Part shown: positions 54,294-62,978 of the stretch, piece by piece
Numbering within the stretch: the stretch's first letter is position 1
How the letters are laid out: each line of letters opens with the position of its first letter
Source: Sinorhizobium sp. RAC02
GTDB lineage: Bacteria > Pseudomonadota > Alphaproteobacteria > Rhizobiales > Rhizobiaceae
DNA: 64,000 bases
Reading direction: 5' to 3'
Assembly (NCBI RefSeq): GCF_001713395.1
Contig: NZ_CP016450.1
Location: 3,774,501-3,838,500, forward strand
Position numbers and translations under genes: made by a program
Notes under the pieces: model-generated
Database searches by the model: none
Told to the model about the DNA's origin: nothing
Seen by the model: only the letters and a program-made list of their open reading frames with translations

Positions 54294-56102
54294 TCAGAAA
54301 CCTGCTTTTTTTAGACCGTCACGATAGTGCTGCCTGTGCCACTCTTCCTTGATGGGCACGACAGCCATCCATGCTTCGAAATCGAAGTTCGGGTTGATAT
54401 CATAGGTGCGGCGGACGAACAGCCGTGCCTTCTTGAGGTCGCCCAGCATGGCCCAGCATGCGGCCGCGAGACGATGGACAGGGTCTTTGTCCTTCATCCG
54501 CGTGATGTAGGCGAGGGCTTCCTCATATCTGCCGAGTGAGTAGGCCGCGCCGGCCGCGGTCCAGAAATATTCGTCCGGCGGCAGCGGGTTCAACTCGATC
54601 GCATGTTCGATCTTCTGCAAACCGACATCCGGTCGCGATGCTTGCACCAGCGTGTCGGCATAGCTCGCGATCACGTTGGCATAGTGCGGGCTCAGCGCTT
54701 CGGCGCGGTCGAGATAGGCAGCACTTTCATCGAACTGGCGGGCATAGAGCTTGACGACGCCGAGTTCGCGGTAGCCGGAAGGCAGGCGATCGTCGGCGCG
54801 GATGGCCTGCTCGGCGTGAAGCTCGGCCTGTCGGAGCAGATCCTGGTCGCCGCGCGCCGTCACCAGCCATTCGAGGAAGTAGCTGCGCGCCAGCCCGCCG
54901 ATTGCCGGGGCGAAACCGCTGCTGGCCTGCAGCGCCTCGCGAAAGCTCTTGCGGGCGCGGCGGATGTCACGCAGGTCAAGATTCTTGAGCTGTCCCTGTC
55001 CGACAAGGAAGCTGCGATAGGCATTGGCGTCGTGTTCATAGTCGCCGCGCACGAGTTCGTTGCGCTCGACTTCCGTGGCGATCGCGCCGGCGATCTGGCG
55101 GGCAATCGTCTGTCGCGAGCGGGCAAGCCCCTCTGCCGTAAGCGGAAAACGCTCGGCCCAGATCACCTCGTCGCTGCCGAAGAAGATCAGCTGAGCAAAG
55201 AGCGTATGGTGATCGCCCTCGTCGCGCAGCCTCGTTTCGAGGATGTAGCTGATCTTGTGGCGCTCGTAGGTGGTCGCCCGGTCGGCCTGAAGCGAAATCT
55301 GCGCGGCGGTATGCGGCGCGATGATCGAAATGGAGCGCAGCGCGCAGAGCCCGATCGTCACGTCCTCGATCAGGGCTTCGGAAAAGCGGGCGGCGGCTCT
55401 CGCGGTGAGTGTCGTCACAGGCGGCAGCAGCACGACGCGCGGCGGGTTTTGCCGCGGCAGCGTGATGTCGACCTCCTCCGGTGTGAGTATCCGGGCGGAC
55501 TGGGGGAAGGTTATCAGGCTCGTGGAAACGGACGGCCGGCCCGTCAACACGGCGCGGACATCGTCGTCGTCCGGATTGCTTTCGAGCAGGCGCAGGGCGG
55601 CGGCTGAGCGCGCTTGGCGTGTTGCGCCCTCGGATGCCTTGCCATCGAGCAGGGCGGCGCGCAGCAGGGCGGCGTGGGCTGCCCTTTGCAGCGCAATCCA
55701 GCTTGTAAGTGCCCGGTTGCCCGGCCTGATCTGTTTCAGGAAATCGTCGGTCAGAAGGTCGGCAAGCAGGTTCAGGCTGGCGCCGTCGCGGACCTGTTCG
55801 ACATCGCTGGTGATCGGCTCCGGTCCAAGCGTGATCGTCGTGTCGGTGAAAATGAGGTAGGTCCGGCCGAGTTCCCGCTGGCGCTTTTGCGCGCGGGAAA
55901 TGGTCTGTCGCAGGTTGGCGAAGGCCGCCGAACTGTTGGCGTCGTCCCAGAAGAGGCCGGCAGCATCAACACGCGGCATTTCGCTTATGCCGCGCGTCTG
56001 GAGATAGCAGAGGATCAGAAGCGCCTTTTCGGGAAAGACGATCTCGTTACCGCCCTCGTCGAGCAGGCGCAGATGGCCAAGCGTCTGCAGCCGTGCCGGC
56101 AT
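54294..56102 (-). CDS. SARP-like regulator with TolB-like and TPR domains
   Basis: A 602-residue regulator. Residues 1-95 form a winged helix of the SARP/OmpR type (LGHLRLLDEGG, FPEKALLILCYLQTRG), 100-190 a bacterial transcriptional activation domain, about 217-345 a TolB-like/adenylate-cyclase-associated region (VVLLPPVTTLTA, YILETRLRDEGDHH), and 370-590 tetratricopeptide repeats. It lies directly between the XRE regulator and the precursor (30 bases before the precursor ATG), so it is the likely activator of the RiPP operon, though the DNA target and signal are unknown. Confidence 0.82.
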   Translation of the reverse strand: MPARLQTLGHLRLLDEGGNEIVFPEKALLILCYLQTRGISEMPRVDAAGLFWDDANSSAAFANLRQTISRAQKRQRELGRTYLIFTDTTITLGPEPITSDVEQVRDGASLNLLADLLTDDFLKQIRPGNRALTSWIALQRAAHAALLRAALLDGKASEGATRQARSAAALRLLESNPDDDDVRAVLTGRPSVSTSLITFPQSARILTPEEVDITLPRQNPPRVVLLPPVTTLTARAAARFSEALIEDVTIGLCALRSISIIAPHTAAQISLQADRATTYERHKISYILETRLRDEGDHHTLFAQLIFFGSDEVIWAERFPLTAEGLARSRQTIARQIAGAIATEVERNELVRGDYEHDANAYRSFLVGQGQLKNLDLRDIRRARKSFREALQASSGFAPAIGGLARSYFLEWLVTARGDQDLLRQAELHAEQAIRADDRLPSGYRELGVVKLYARQFDESAAYLDRAEALSPHYANVIASYADTLVQASRPDVGLQKIEHAIELNPLPPDEYFWTAAGAAYSLGRYEEALAYITRMKDKDPVHRLAAACWAMLGDLKKARLFVRRTYDINPNFDFEAWMAVVPIKEEWHRQHYRDGLKKAGF

Positions 56103-56108
56103 TTGGGA

Positions 56109-56549
56109 TCAGACCCGCAATTCCGGTGCGTTGTCTGCGCGCTCGCCTGCCTGTTCGGCACTTGCCTTGGAAAGTGCGGTCGCAAGCGCGATGATCGACT
56201 TGCGCACGCCCGAATCTCCGATCTTCAGGAACGCGCGGTTGAGATCCAGGCCTTCCTTGGAAGAAACGAAGGTGGAAACGTCGCCGGTCTCGTGCGCGAC
56301 GCCTGCCGTCGGTATGGCGTTTTCGTCATCCTGGAAGAAGAAGCTCGGCGGCACGCGGAAAACATCCGAGATCGCCTGGAGACGGCTGGCGCTGATGCGG
56401 TTGGTGCCCTTCTCGTACTTCTGTACCTGCTGGAAGGTCACGCCCAGCCGGTCGGCGAGCGCCTCCTGACTCATGCCGACCATCAGCCTGCGCAGGCGCA
56501 CGCGGGATCCGACAAAGATGTCGATTGGGTTCGGCGTTTTCTTGATCAT
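56109..56549 (-). CDS. XRE-family regulator, PraR-like
   Basis: A 146-residue DNA-binding protein. The helix-turn-helix (about 13-67: VGSRVRLRRLMVGMSQEALADRL, given in part, then FQQVQKYEKGTNRISASRLQ) matches rhizobial PraR-type regulators, which control biofilm and quorum genes. The C-terminal half is variable. It is the first gene of the XRE-SARP-precursor-ycaO-tfuA run, with six bases to the SARP gene, and carries a 14-bp palindrome 21 bases before its ATG. Confidence 0.87.
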   Translation of the reverse strand: MIKKTPNPIDIFVGSRVRLRRLMVGMSQEALADRLGVTFQQVQKYEKGTNRISASRLQAISDVFRVPPSFFFQDDENAIPTAGVAHETGDVSTFVSSKEGLDLNRAFLKIGDSGVRKSIIALATALSKASAEQAGERADNAPELRV

Positions 56550-56569
56550 GAGATTTCTCCCCTATAGGA

Positions 56570-56583
56570 CATGCCGGGGCATG
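56570..56583. promoter_or_regulatory. Palindrome upstream of the XRE gene
   Basis: CATGCC-GG-GGCATG is a perfect 14-bp palindrome 21 bases before the XRE start codon, next to a CCTATAGG sequence. It could be an autoregulatory operator for the whole RiPP operon; only position and symmetry support this. Confidence 0.45.
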
Positions 56584-56680
56584 GCGAGGTATGGATATCT
56601 CTTTACTCTGCTTGAATCGTCGGTGCGATGCAACTGCCGCGACTAGGAATTTAGCACCTCACGTTACGGAAGTGTTGCAT

Positions 56681-57442
56681 TTAGATGTCGTAGCTGTGCG
56701 GTGCGCTGAGCGAAGCGATGAATTTTTTCGTGCGATCCCGCTCGGGTGTCGAGAACAGGGCACGCGGTGGTCCTTGCTCGACGATCACGCCGCCATCGAG
56801 GAAAACGACGGTATCGGCGACGCGGGAGGCAAGGCGCAGGTCATGCGTTGCCATGACCATGGTCGTGCCCTCGCGGGCAAGCCGGCTCAGCACTTCGACG
56901 ACCTCTTCTGCGAGCTCCGGATCGAGCGCCGACGTCGGCTCGTCGCAGAGTAGCACGCGGGGGGAAGGGGCGAGCGCGCGGGCGATTGCGACACGCTGCT
57001 GCTGACCGCCGGACAGCGTTGCCGGCCAAGCCTCGGCCTTGTGCGCCATGCCGACCTTTTCGAGCAGTTCGAGCGCGCGGGCGCGGGCCTTGTCCGCCGG
57101 CCATTTCAGCACGGTGACCAGGCCTTCCATGACATTGGCGATCGCCGTCTGGTGCGGGAAAAGCTGGAAATTCTGGAAGACCATGCCGGTCTGGCGGCGC
57201 AGCTTCTGGATTGCCGGCCAGCCGACCTTGCGGCCGGGGGCGAAGTCGATCTTTTCCTCGCCAAGTTTTATAGAGCCAGAGGTCGGCGTCTCGAGCAGGT
57301 TGATGCAGCGAAGCAGCGTGCTCTTGCCGCCGCCGGACGGGCCGACGAGCGCCGTGACAGTGCCCTCGGCCAGCGTGAGGCTGATATCGCGCAGCACATG
57401 GTTGTCGCCGAAGCGTTTTTCGATGTGGCTGAGCTCGATCAT
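56681..57442 (-). CDS. Polar amino acid ABC transporter, ATP-binding protein
   Basis: A 253-residue ATPase. Walker A GPSGGGKST is at about 34-42, the signature LSGGQQQR at about 143-150, Walker B VLLCDEPTSALDP at about 163-175 and the switch His in MATHDL. The pattern is that of GlnQ/HisP-type importers. It overlaps the permease gene by four bases; with the binding protein at 58226 the set imports a polar amino acid or related solute. Confidence 0.93.
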   Translation of the reverse strand: MIELSHIEKRFGDNHVLRDISLTLAEGTVTALVGPSGGGKSTLLRCINLLETPTSGSIKLGEEKIDFAPGRKVGWPAIQKLRRQTGMVFQNFQLFPHQTAIANVMEGLVTVLKWPADKARARALELLEKVGMAHKAEAWPATLSGGQQQRVAIARALAPSPRVLLCDEPTSALDPELAEEVVEVLSRLAREGTTMVMATHDLRLASRVADTVVFLDGGVIVEQGPPRALFSTPERDRTKKFIASLSAPHSYDI

Positions 57443-58119
57443 GTGCGGGCCTCCAGGAAGCCGCCATAGCGGGCGAAGCGTTTTTCGAGCCTTACCTGCA
57501 GGGCGGAGAGCACGGAACTCAACGCGAGATAGATCAGTGCCGCCTCGATATAGAGGATCAGCGGTTCATAGGTGGTGGCGACGATGCGCTGTGCTGTCTG
57601 GAACAGTTCCGGCACGGTGACCGCGGCGGCGAGCGAGGTGTCCTTCACCAGCGAGATGAACGTGTTGGAGAGCGGCGGCACGGCAACGCGGCTCGCCTGC
57701 GGCAGGATGGTGCGGCGCATGGCCTGTGACCAGCTCATGCCGATCGAATAGGCCGCCTCCCATTGGCCGCGCGGCACCGAGGCGATGACGGCGCGGATGA
57801 TTTCCGACGTATAGGCGCCGACATTCAGCGTGAAGCCGATGAGGGCGGCTGGGAAGGCGTCGAGCAGGATGCCGAGGCTCGGCAGGCCGTAGAAGATGAC
57901 GAAGAGCTGAACCAGCAGGGGTGTACCGCGGATCACCCAGACATAGAAGCGCGCGATGGCCACGAACGGTTGCGGCCCGAACAGCCGCACGACCGCGGTG
58001 ACGAGACCTAGCGCAAGACCCAGCACGAAGGACAGCAGGGTGAGCGGAATGGTGAAGACAAGCGCTGCCCAGAGGAGCGGCACCAGCGAGTCCAGCATCA
58101 GTTGAAGCCACGGCGGCAC
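57439..58119 (-). CDS. Polar amino acid ABC transporter, permease
   Basis: A 226-residue inner-membrane protein with about five segments. The HEQ-type coupling loop EAAYSIGMSWSQAMRRTILPQASR and VIRGTPLLVQLFVIFYGLP are typical of the HisM/GlnP group. A GTG at 58119 with GGAGG eight bases upstream fits better than the ATG at 58098. Only one permease gene is present, so it probably forms a homodimer. Confidence 0.9.
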   Translation of the reverse strand: MPPWLQLMLDSLVPLLWAALVFTIPLTLLSFVLGLALGLVTAVVRLFGPQPFVAIARFYVWVIRGTPLLVQLFVIFYGLPSLGILLDAFPAALIGFTLNVGAYTSEIIRAVIASVPRGQWEAAYSIGMSWSQAMRRTILPQASRVAVPPLSNTFISLVKDTSLAAAVTVPELFQTAQRIVATTYEPLILYIEAALIYLALSSVLSALQVRLEKRFARYGGFLEART

Positions 58120-58225
58120 GGGGAAACCCTCCGGAAAAGCGGCTGGCCGGAGTGATCCCCGGCCAGGTTGCAAATCTATCTATAGGCGAGGAACGGGCCG
58201 CCGCGAAGCGGTGGTCGGACAAGAA

Positions 58226-58999
58226 TTACTTCGAGACGTCCTGCCCGAAATACTTGTCCGAGATCGCCTGGTAGGTGCCGTCGGCCTTGATGTCGGTCAG
58301 CGCCTTGTTGATCGCTTCCAGGAGTTCCGGCTCGCCCTTGCGGATGATGACGCCGGAATAGTCGGCATTTTCCTGTTCGGCGGCGATCTTCACATTGGCG
58401 TCCGGCTTGTGCTTCTTGAAGTCGAGGAAGGACAGGCTGTCGTTGATCGTGGCGTCGGCGCGGCCGGTCAGCACGAGCTGGATCGACTGGTCGAAGCCGT
58501 CGGTGCCGACGAGTTCGGCGCCGGATGCTTCCGCGATCTTGCCGAAGTTGCTGGTCAGCGACTGGGCGGATTTCTTGCCCTTGAGGTCGGCGAAACCCTT
58601 GATGCTGTCGTCATCGGCGCGAATGATCAGCACGGCCTTCGAAGCGATGTAAGGCTCGGAGAAGTCGTACTTCTGCTTGCGCGCATCGGTGATGCCGACC
58701 TGGTTGATCACGGCGTCGTAGCGGTTGGCGTCGAGGCCGGCGATCAGGCCGTCCCATTTGCCTTCCAGGAACTCGGCCTTTACGCCAAGCTTCTTGGCGA
58801 TCGCTTCGCCGATCTCGACGTCGAAGCCGACCAGCTTGCCGTCGGTGTCATGGAAGGTGAAGGGTGCGTAGGTGCCCTCGGTGCCGATCTTCAGCGCGCC
58901 GGCCGACTGCACGGCGGCGAGGTTTTCGCCGGCCAGGGCCGGGGCGAAAACCGCAACTTGAAGGGCGGCCGCAACGGCGAGGGTTTTCAACATGTTCAT
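58226..58999 (-). CDS. Polar amino acid ABC transporter, substrate-binding protein
   Basis: A 257-residue periplasmic binding protein with a signal peptide (1-22, cut after PALA). The SBP family 3 pattern is clear: KIGTEGTYAPFTFHD, LVGFDVEIGEAIAKKLG, WDGLIAGLDANRYDAVINQVGIT and KKHKPDANVK. It is first of the importer genes (binding protein, permease, ATPase). GGAG precedes the ATG. The closest families bind cystine or other polar amino acids, but the ligand is open. Confidence 0.92.
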   Translation of the reverse strand: MNMLKTLAVAAALQVAVFAPALAGENLAAVQSAGALKIGTEGTYAPFTFHDTDGKLVGFDVEIGEAIAKKLGVKAEFLEGKWDGLIAGLDANRYDAVINQVGITDARKQKYDFSEPYIASKAVLIIRADDDSIKGFADLKGKKSAQSLTSNFGKIAEASGAELVGTDGFDQSIQLVLTGRADATINDSLSFLDFKKHKPDANVKIAAEQENADYSGVIIRKGEPELLEAINKALTDIKADGTYQAISDKYFGQDVSK

Positions 59000-59278
59000 C
59001 TTGGAACTCCGTTTCTGGCGGTGAATTGATTGCGCGATTGATCGCAGAAATTCTTGCGAAACGATGGGCAGAAAACTGCGAATAATTTCGGCAAACGCAA
59101 ATATTTTTCTCATTTCTTGCCGTCCGTCAGGCCTTCGGACCGCTTTTTCCCTGATTTTTCAAGCTTTGCGGAGATTTGCCGATCGCTGTGCATTTCCTGT
59201 TTTTAGGGTCTTGCCAAGTCCACAAACAGGGACAATTGATTGGGCACCCAAAAAAACAACGGGGAAGGAAAACAAAAA

Positions 59279-60874
59279 ATGGCAAACAAACTTATTGGCT
59301 TTCGTGCAGCTCTTCTCGCCGGTGCGATCCTCTTGGGCGCAAGTCCGGCGCTCGCAGAAGCAGTACTTCACCGCGGCAATGCCGGCGAGCCGCAGACGCT
59401 CGACCAGGCGCATACGTCCATCAACATCGAAGAATTCATCCTGAAAGATCTCTATGAAGGCCTGACGATCTACGATGCCGCCGGCAAGATCGTTCCCGGC
59501 GCGGCAGAGAGCTGGACCGTCTCCGACGACGGCACGGTCTATACGTTCAAACTGCGCGACAATGCCAAGTGGTCCGACGGTTCTTCCGTGACGGCGGAAG
59601 ACTTTGTCTTCTCCTTCGCGCGCGTCGAGGACCCGAAGACGGCGGCCGGCTACGCCAACATCCTTTACCCCATCAAGAATGCCGAGAAGGCCAACAAGGG
59701 CGAACTCGGCCTCGACCAACTCGGTCTCAAGGCCGTCGACGCCAAGACGTTGGAAATCACGCTGGAGCGTCCGACGCCCTTCTTCCTCGAATTGCTCGCG
59801 CACCAGACGGCGCTGCCGGTCTCCAAGGCCAGCGTCGAAAAGAACGGCGCGGATTTCGTGAAGCCCGGCACCATGGTCTCAAACGGCGCCTTCAAGCTCG
59901 TCAGCCACGTGCCGAACGACAACCTCGTCGTTGAGAAGAATACCGAATATTGGGATGCCGCCGCCGTCAAGCTCGACAAGGTGATCTTCTACCCGATCGA
60001 CGACCAGGCCGCCTCCGTACGCCGCTTCGAGGCAAAGGAAATGGACCTCGTCTACAATTTCTCGGCCGACCAGATCGAGCGCCTGAAGAAGAGCTATGGC
60101 GAGCAGGTGCACGTCTCGCCGACGCTCGCGACCTACTACTACCCCTTCGATACTCGCACTGAACCCTATAGCGACGTGCGCGTGCGTCGGGCGCTCTCCA
60201 TGTCGGTTGATCGCGACTTCCTGGCCAAGGAGATTTACTCGGGTTCGCAGCTTCCGGCCTATTCCATGGTGCCCCCGGGCATGCAGGGCTATGAGCCGGC
60301 CTATGCCGACTTCGGTTCACTCTCGCAACTCGACCGCGAGGACGAGGCGCTCAAGCTGATGAAGGAAGCCGGTTACGGTGAAGGCGGCAAGCCGCTGAAG
60401 ATCGAGCTGCGTTATAACACCAACCCGAACCACGAGCGCGTGGCGACGGCCGTTGCTGACATGTGGAAGAACACCTTTGGCGCGGAGGTGTCGCTGGTGA
60501 ACCTCGACGTCTCCTCGCACTATGCCTATCTCCAGGAAGGCGGCGCGTTCAACGTGGCGCGTGCCGGCTGGGTCGCCGACTATGCGGACCCGGAAAACTT
60601 CCTGGCGCTCAGCGTCAGCACCAACAAGACCTTCAACTACGGCAAGTTCACCAATGCGGAATATGACGGCCTCATGAAGAAGTCGTACGAAGAGCGTGAC
60701 CCGGCGGCGCGTGCCAAGGTCCTGCACGATGCGGAAGCCGTGTTGATGCGCGAACAGCCGATCGCGCCGCTCCTGACACAGGCCGATCTCTGGCTCGTCT
60801 CCAGCAAAGTTCAGGGTTGGCAGGATAATGCCGCCAACCAGCACCTGAGCCGCTTCCTCAGCGTTTCTGAATGA
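59279..60874 (+). CDS. Oligopeptide ABC transporter, substrate-binding protein (OppA-like)
   Basis: A 531-residue family 5 binding protein with a signal peptide (about 1-26, cut after SPALA). Typical segments are EAVLHRGNAGEPQTLDQAHT at the mature N-terminus, AESWTVSDDGTVYTFKLRDN, the SBP_bac_5 core with VRRALSMSVDRDF, and WVADYADPENFL. AAGGAA precedes the ATG at 59279. It opens the oppABC-dual-ATPase operon that leaves the window. Confidence 0.92.
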   Translation: MANKLIGFRAALLAGAILLGASPALAEAVLHRGNAGEPQTLDQAHTSINIEEFILKDLYEGLTIYDAAGKIVPGAAESWTVSDDGTVYTFKLRDNAKWSDGSSVTAEDFVFSFARVEDPKTAAGYANILYPIKNAEKANKGELGLDQLGLKAVDAKTLEITLERPTPFFLELLAHQTALPVSKASVEKNGADFVKPGTMVSNGAFKLVSHVPNDNLVVEKNTEYWDAAAVKLDKVIFYPIDDQAASVRRFEAKEMDLVYNFSADQIERLKKSYGEQVHVSPTLATYYYPFDTRTEPYSDVRVRRALSMSVDRDFLAKEIYSGSQLPAYSMVPPGMQGYEPAYADFGSLSQLDREDEALKLMKEAGYGEGGKPLKIELRYNTNPNHERVATAVADMWKNTFGAEVSLVNLDVSSHYAYLQEGGAFNVARAGWVADYADPENFLALSVSTNKTFNYGKFTNAEYDGLMKKSYEERDPAARAKVLHDAEAVLMREQPIAPLLTQADLWLVSSKVQGWQDNAANQHLSRFLSVSE

Positions 60875-60881
60875 TCCGCTG

Positions 60882-60912
60882 ACGATGCGTGGCCGTCCAG
60901 GCCACGCATCGT
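60882..60912 (+). other. Intercistronic hairpin between oppA-like and oppB-like genes
   Basis: ACGATGCGTGGCC (60882-60894) and GGCCACGCATCGT (60900-60912) form a perfect 13-bp stem with a 5-base loop, and no T-run follows. In binding-protein transport operons such hairpins protect the upstream mRNA and set the excess of binding protein over permease. Confidence 0.75.
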
Positions 60913-60930
60913 TGCTCAGGAGTCTTGGCC

Positions 60931-61854
60931 ATGTTTGCTTTTGTTCTGCGGCGCCTCGCAAGCGCCGTGCCGACGCTATTCATCGTCGTCACAATTTCGT
61001 TCTTTCTGATGCGCTTTGCGCCCGGCGGACCGTTCAACCTTGAACGCCCCCTGCCGCCAGCCACGATGGAAAACCTGATGCGGGCCTACCAGCTCGATCA
61101 GCCGCTCTGGCGACAATATCTCACCTATATGGGCAACGCCGTCACCGGCGATTTCGGACCGAGCTACATCTACAAGGATAACAGCGTGGCCGAACTGATC
61201 GGCAAGGGGCTGCCCTATTCGATCGAGCTCGGCTTCTATGCGTTGCTGCTGGCGCTCGTCGGTGGTGTCATCATCGGCACGTTTGCGGCACTGCGCCAGA
61301 ACAGCGCGCTCGACTTCGCGGTCATGTCGGTGGCAACCGTCGGCGTCACGGTGCCGAACTTCGTCGTCGGTCCCGTGCTGACGCTGATCTTCGCCATCGT
61401 ACTGGCCTGGCTGCCGGCCGGCGGCTGGGGGGATGGGTCGCTGCGCTTTCTCGTTCTGCCGATGATCGCGCTTGCCCTGCCACAGCTTGCCGTTTTCGCG
61501 CGGCTTACCCGCGGGTCGATGATCGAGGCCCTGCGCACCGACCATATCCGTACCGCGCGGGCCTATGGCCTGCCGGCGAAATCGGTGGTCGTGGTGCATG
61601 CCATGCGCGGCGCGATGCTGCCGGTTGTCTCCTACCTCGCCCCCTGCGCGGCTGCCCTGCTCACCGGCTCGGCGGTGGTGGAGACGATCTTCACCATTCC
61701 TGGCGTCGGCCGCTACTTCGTGCTTGGGGCCATCAACCGCGACTATACGCTCGTCATGGGCACGGTCGTGCTGATCGCCATCTTTGTCATCGTGTTCAAC
61801 CTGGCTGTCGACATTCTCTATGGCCTGCTCGATCCGAGGGTTCGCCATGACTGA
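60931..61854 (+). CDS. Oligopeptide ABC transporter permease (OppB-like)
   Basis: A 307-residue inner-membrane permease with six segments. The N-terminal FVLRRLASAVPTLFIVVTISFFLMRFAPGGPF (in part) and the coupling loop RTARAYGLPAKSVVVVHAMRGAMLPV are OppB marks. CAGGAG lies before the ATG at 60931; the frame upstream overlaps the hairpin and is not coding. It overlaps the oppC-like gene by eight bases. Confidence 0.93.
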   Translation: MFAFVLRRLASAVPTLFIVVTISFFLMRFAPGGPFNLERPLPPATMENLMRAYQLDQPLWRQYLTYMGNAVTGDFGPSYIYKDNSVAELIGKGLPYSIELGFYALLLALVGGVIIGTFAALRQNSALDFAVMSVATVGVTVPNFVVGPVLTLIFAIVLAWLPAGGWGDGSLRFLVLPMIALALPQLAVFARLTRGSMIEALRTDHIRTARAYGLPAKSVVVVHAMRGAMLPVVSYLAPCAAALLTGSAVVETIFTIPGVGRYFVLGAINRDYTLVMGTVVLIAIFVIVFNLAVDILYGLLDPRVRHD

Positions 61855-62977
61855 CACCATCGTCTCCGTACCCCCCGCGGGCGAGGTGAAGGGCCGCAGC
61901 CTCTTCCAGCTCGCCGTCATGCGCTTCCGCCGAAACCGCCCTGCCATGGCAGGCTCCGTGATGCTGGTGCTGATTGCCTGCTTCGCGTTCTTTGGTCCCT
62001 TCTTCATCAGCCACAGCTATGACCAGGTCTTCTCTTCCTATGTGACGATCCCGCCAAGCCTTGAGCCGCGGCCGGGCGAAGACTCGCTGGAGGAGGCGAT
62101 GAAGGGTGTCGCAACGCGCGCCCGCGTCGAGCTGCAATCCTTCTCTGTCGAAGGCGAGGCCTTTACCGCCATCATCACCGCGAAGGACCCGATCGACCCG
62201 CGCGCGACGCGCTATTTCGACCGGGCCAACGAGTTCGACAAGACCGAGGTCACCGCGACCGAGGACGAAGGCCGCAAGCTGACGCTGACCGGCATCGTCG
62301 ACCGGGAGTATTTCCTGTTCGGCACGGACACCAACGGCCGCGACCTCATGGCGCGCGTCATGCTCGGCGGGCAGATCTCGATTGCCGTCGGCCTGCTCGC
62401 CAGCCTCGTCTCGCTCGGCATCGGCGTCACCTATGGCGCGATCTCGGGCTATATGGGCGGTCGCGTCGATAATGTGATGATGCGCTTCGTCGAAATCCTC
62501 TACTCGCTGCCCTTCGTCTTCCTCGTCGTCGTGCTCGTCGTCTTCTTCGGGCGCAGCTTCGTGCTGATCTTCCTCGTCGTCGGCGCGGTGGAATGGCTCG
62601 ACATGGCCCGTATCGTGCGCGGCCAGACGCTGTCGCTCAAGCGGCGCGAGTTCATCGGTGCGGCGGAGGCCTTGGGCCTGACGGACTGGCAGATCATCCG
62701 CCGCCACGTCATCCCCAACACGATCGGCCCCGTCGTCATCTTCGTGACGGTCATCGTGCCGAAGGTGATCCTGCTCGAAAGCTTCCTGTCCTTCCTCGGC
62801 CTCGGCGTGCAGGCGCCCTTGACGAGCTGGGGCTCGCTGATTGCGGAAGGCGCCAACAACATCCAGTCGGCGCCGTGGCTGCTCATCTTCCCCGCCATCT
62901 TCTTCGTCGTCACGCTGTTCTCGCTGAATTTCGTCGGCGATGGCCTGCGTGATGCGTTCGACCCGAAGGATCGCTGA
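61847..62977 (+). CDS. Oligopeptide ABC transporter permease (OppC-like, with periplasmic insertion)
   Basis: A 376-residue permease. After the first membrane segment (about 37-55) there is an insertion of roughly 110 residues (SLEPRPGEDSLEE to LTGIVDREYF), predicted to be periplasmic, before FGTDTNGRDLMARV and the other five segments. The coupling loop is EFIGAAEALGLTDWQIIRRHVIPN. The insert is longer than in E. coli OppC (about 300 residues) and recurs in alphaproteobacterial members. It overlaps oppB. Confidence 0.92.
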   Translation: MTDTIVSVPPAGEVKGRSLFQLAVMRFRRNRPAMAGSVMLVLIACFAFFGPFFISHSYDQVFSSYVTIPPSLEPRPGEDSLEEAMKGVATRARVELQSFSVEGEAFTAIITAKDPIDPRATRYFDRANEFDKTEVTATEDEGRKLTLTGIVDREYFLFGTDTNGRDLMARVMLGGQISIAVGLLASLVSLGIGVTYGAISGYMGGRVDNVMMRFVEILYSLPFVFLVVVLVVFFGRSFVLIFLVVGAVEWLDMARIVRGQTLSLKRREFIGAAEALGLTDWQIIRRHVIPNTIGPVVIFVTVIVPKVILLESFLSFLGLGVQAPLTSWGSLIAEGANNIQSAPWLLIFPAIFFVVTLFSLNFVGDGLRDAFDPKDR

Positions 62978-62978
62978 C

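Noticed and set aside
54007..54327. A plus-strand frame with repeated KPPETSR-like units opposite the precursor
   Set aside because: It is the antisense image of the VSGGFLD repeats; the sense frame has the ribosome site and the operon context.
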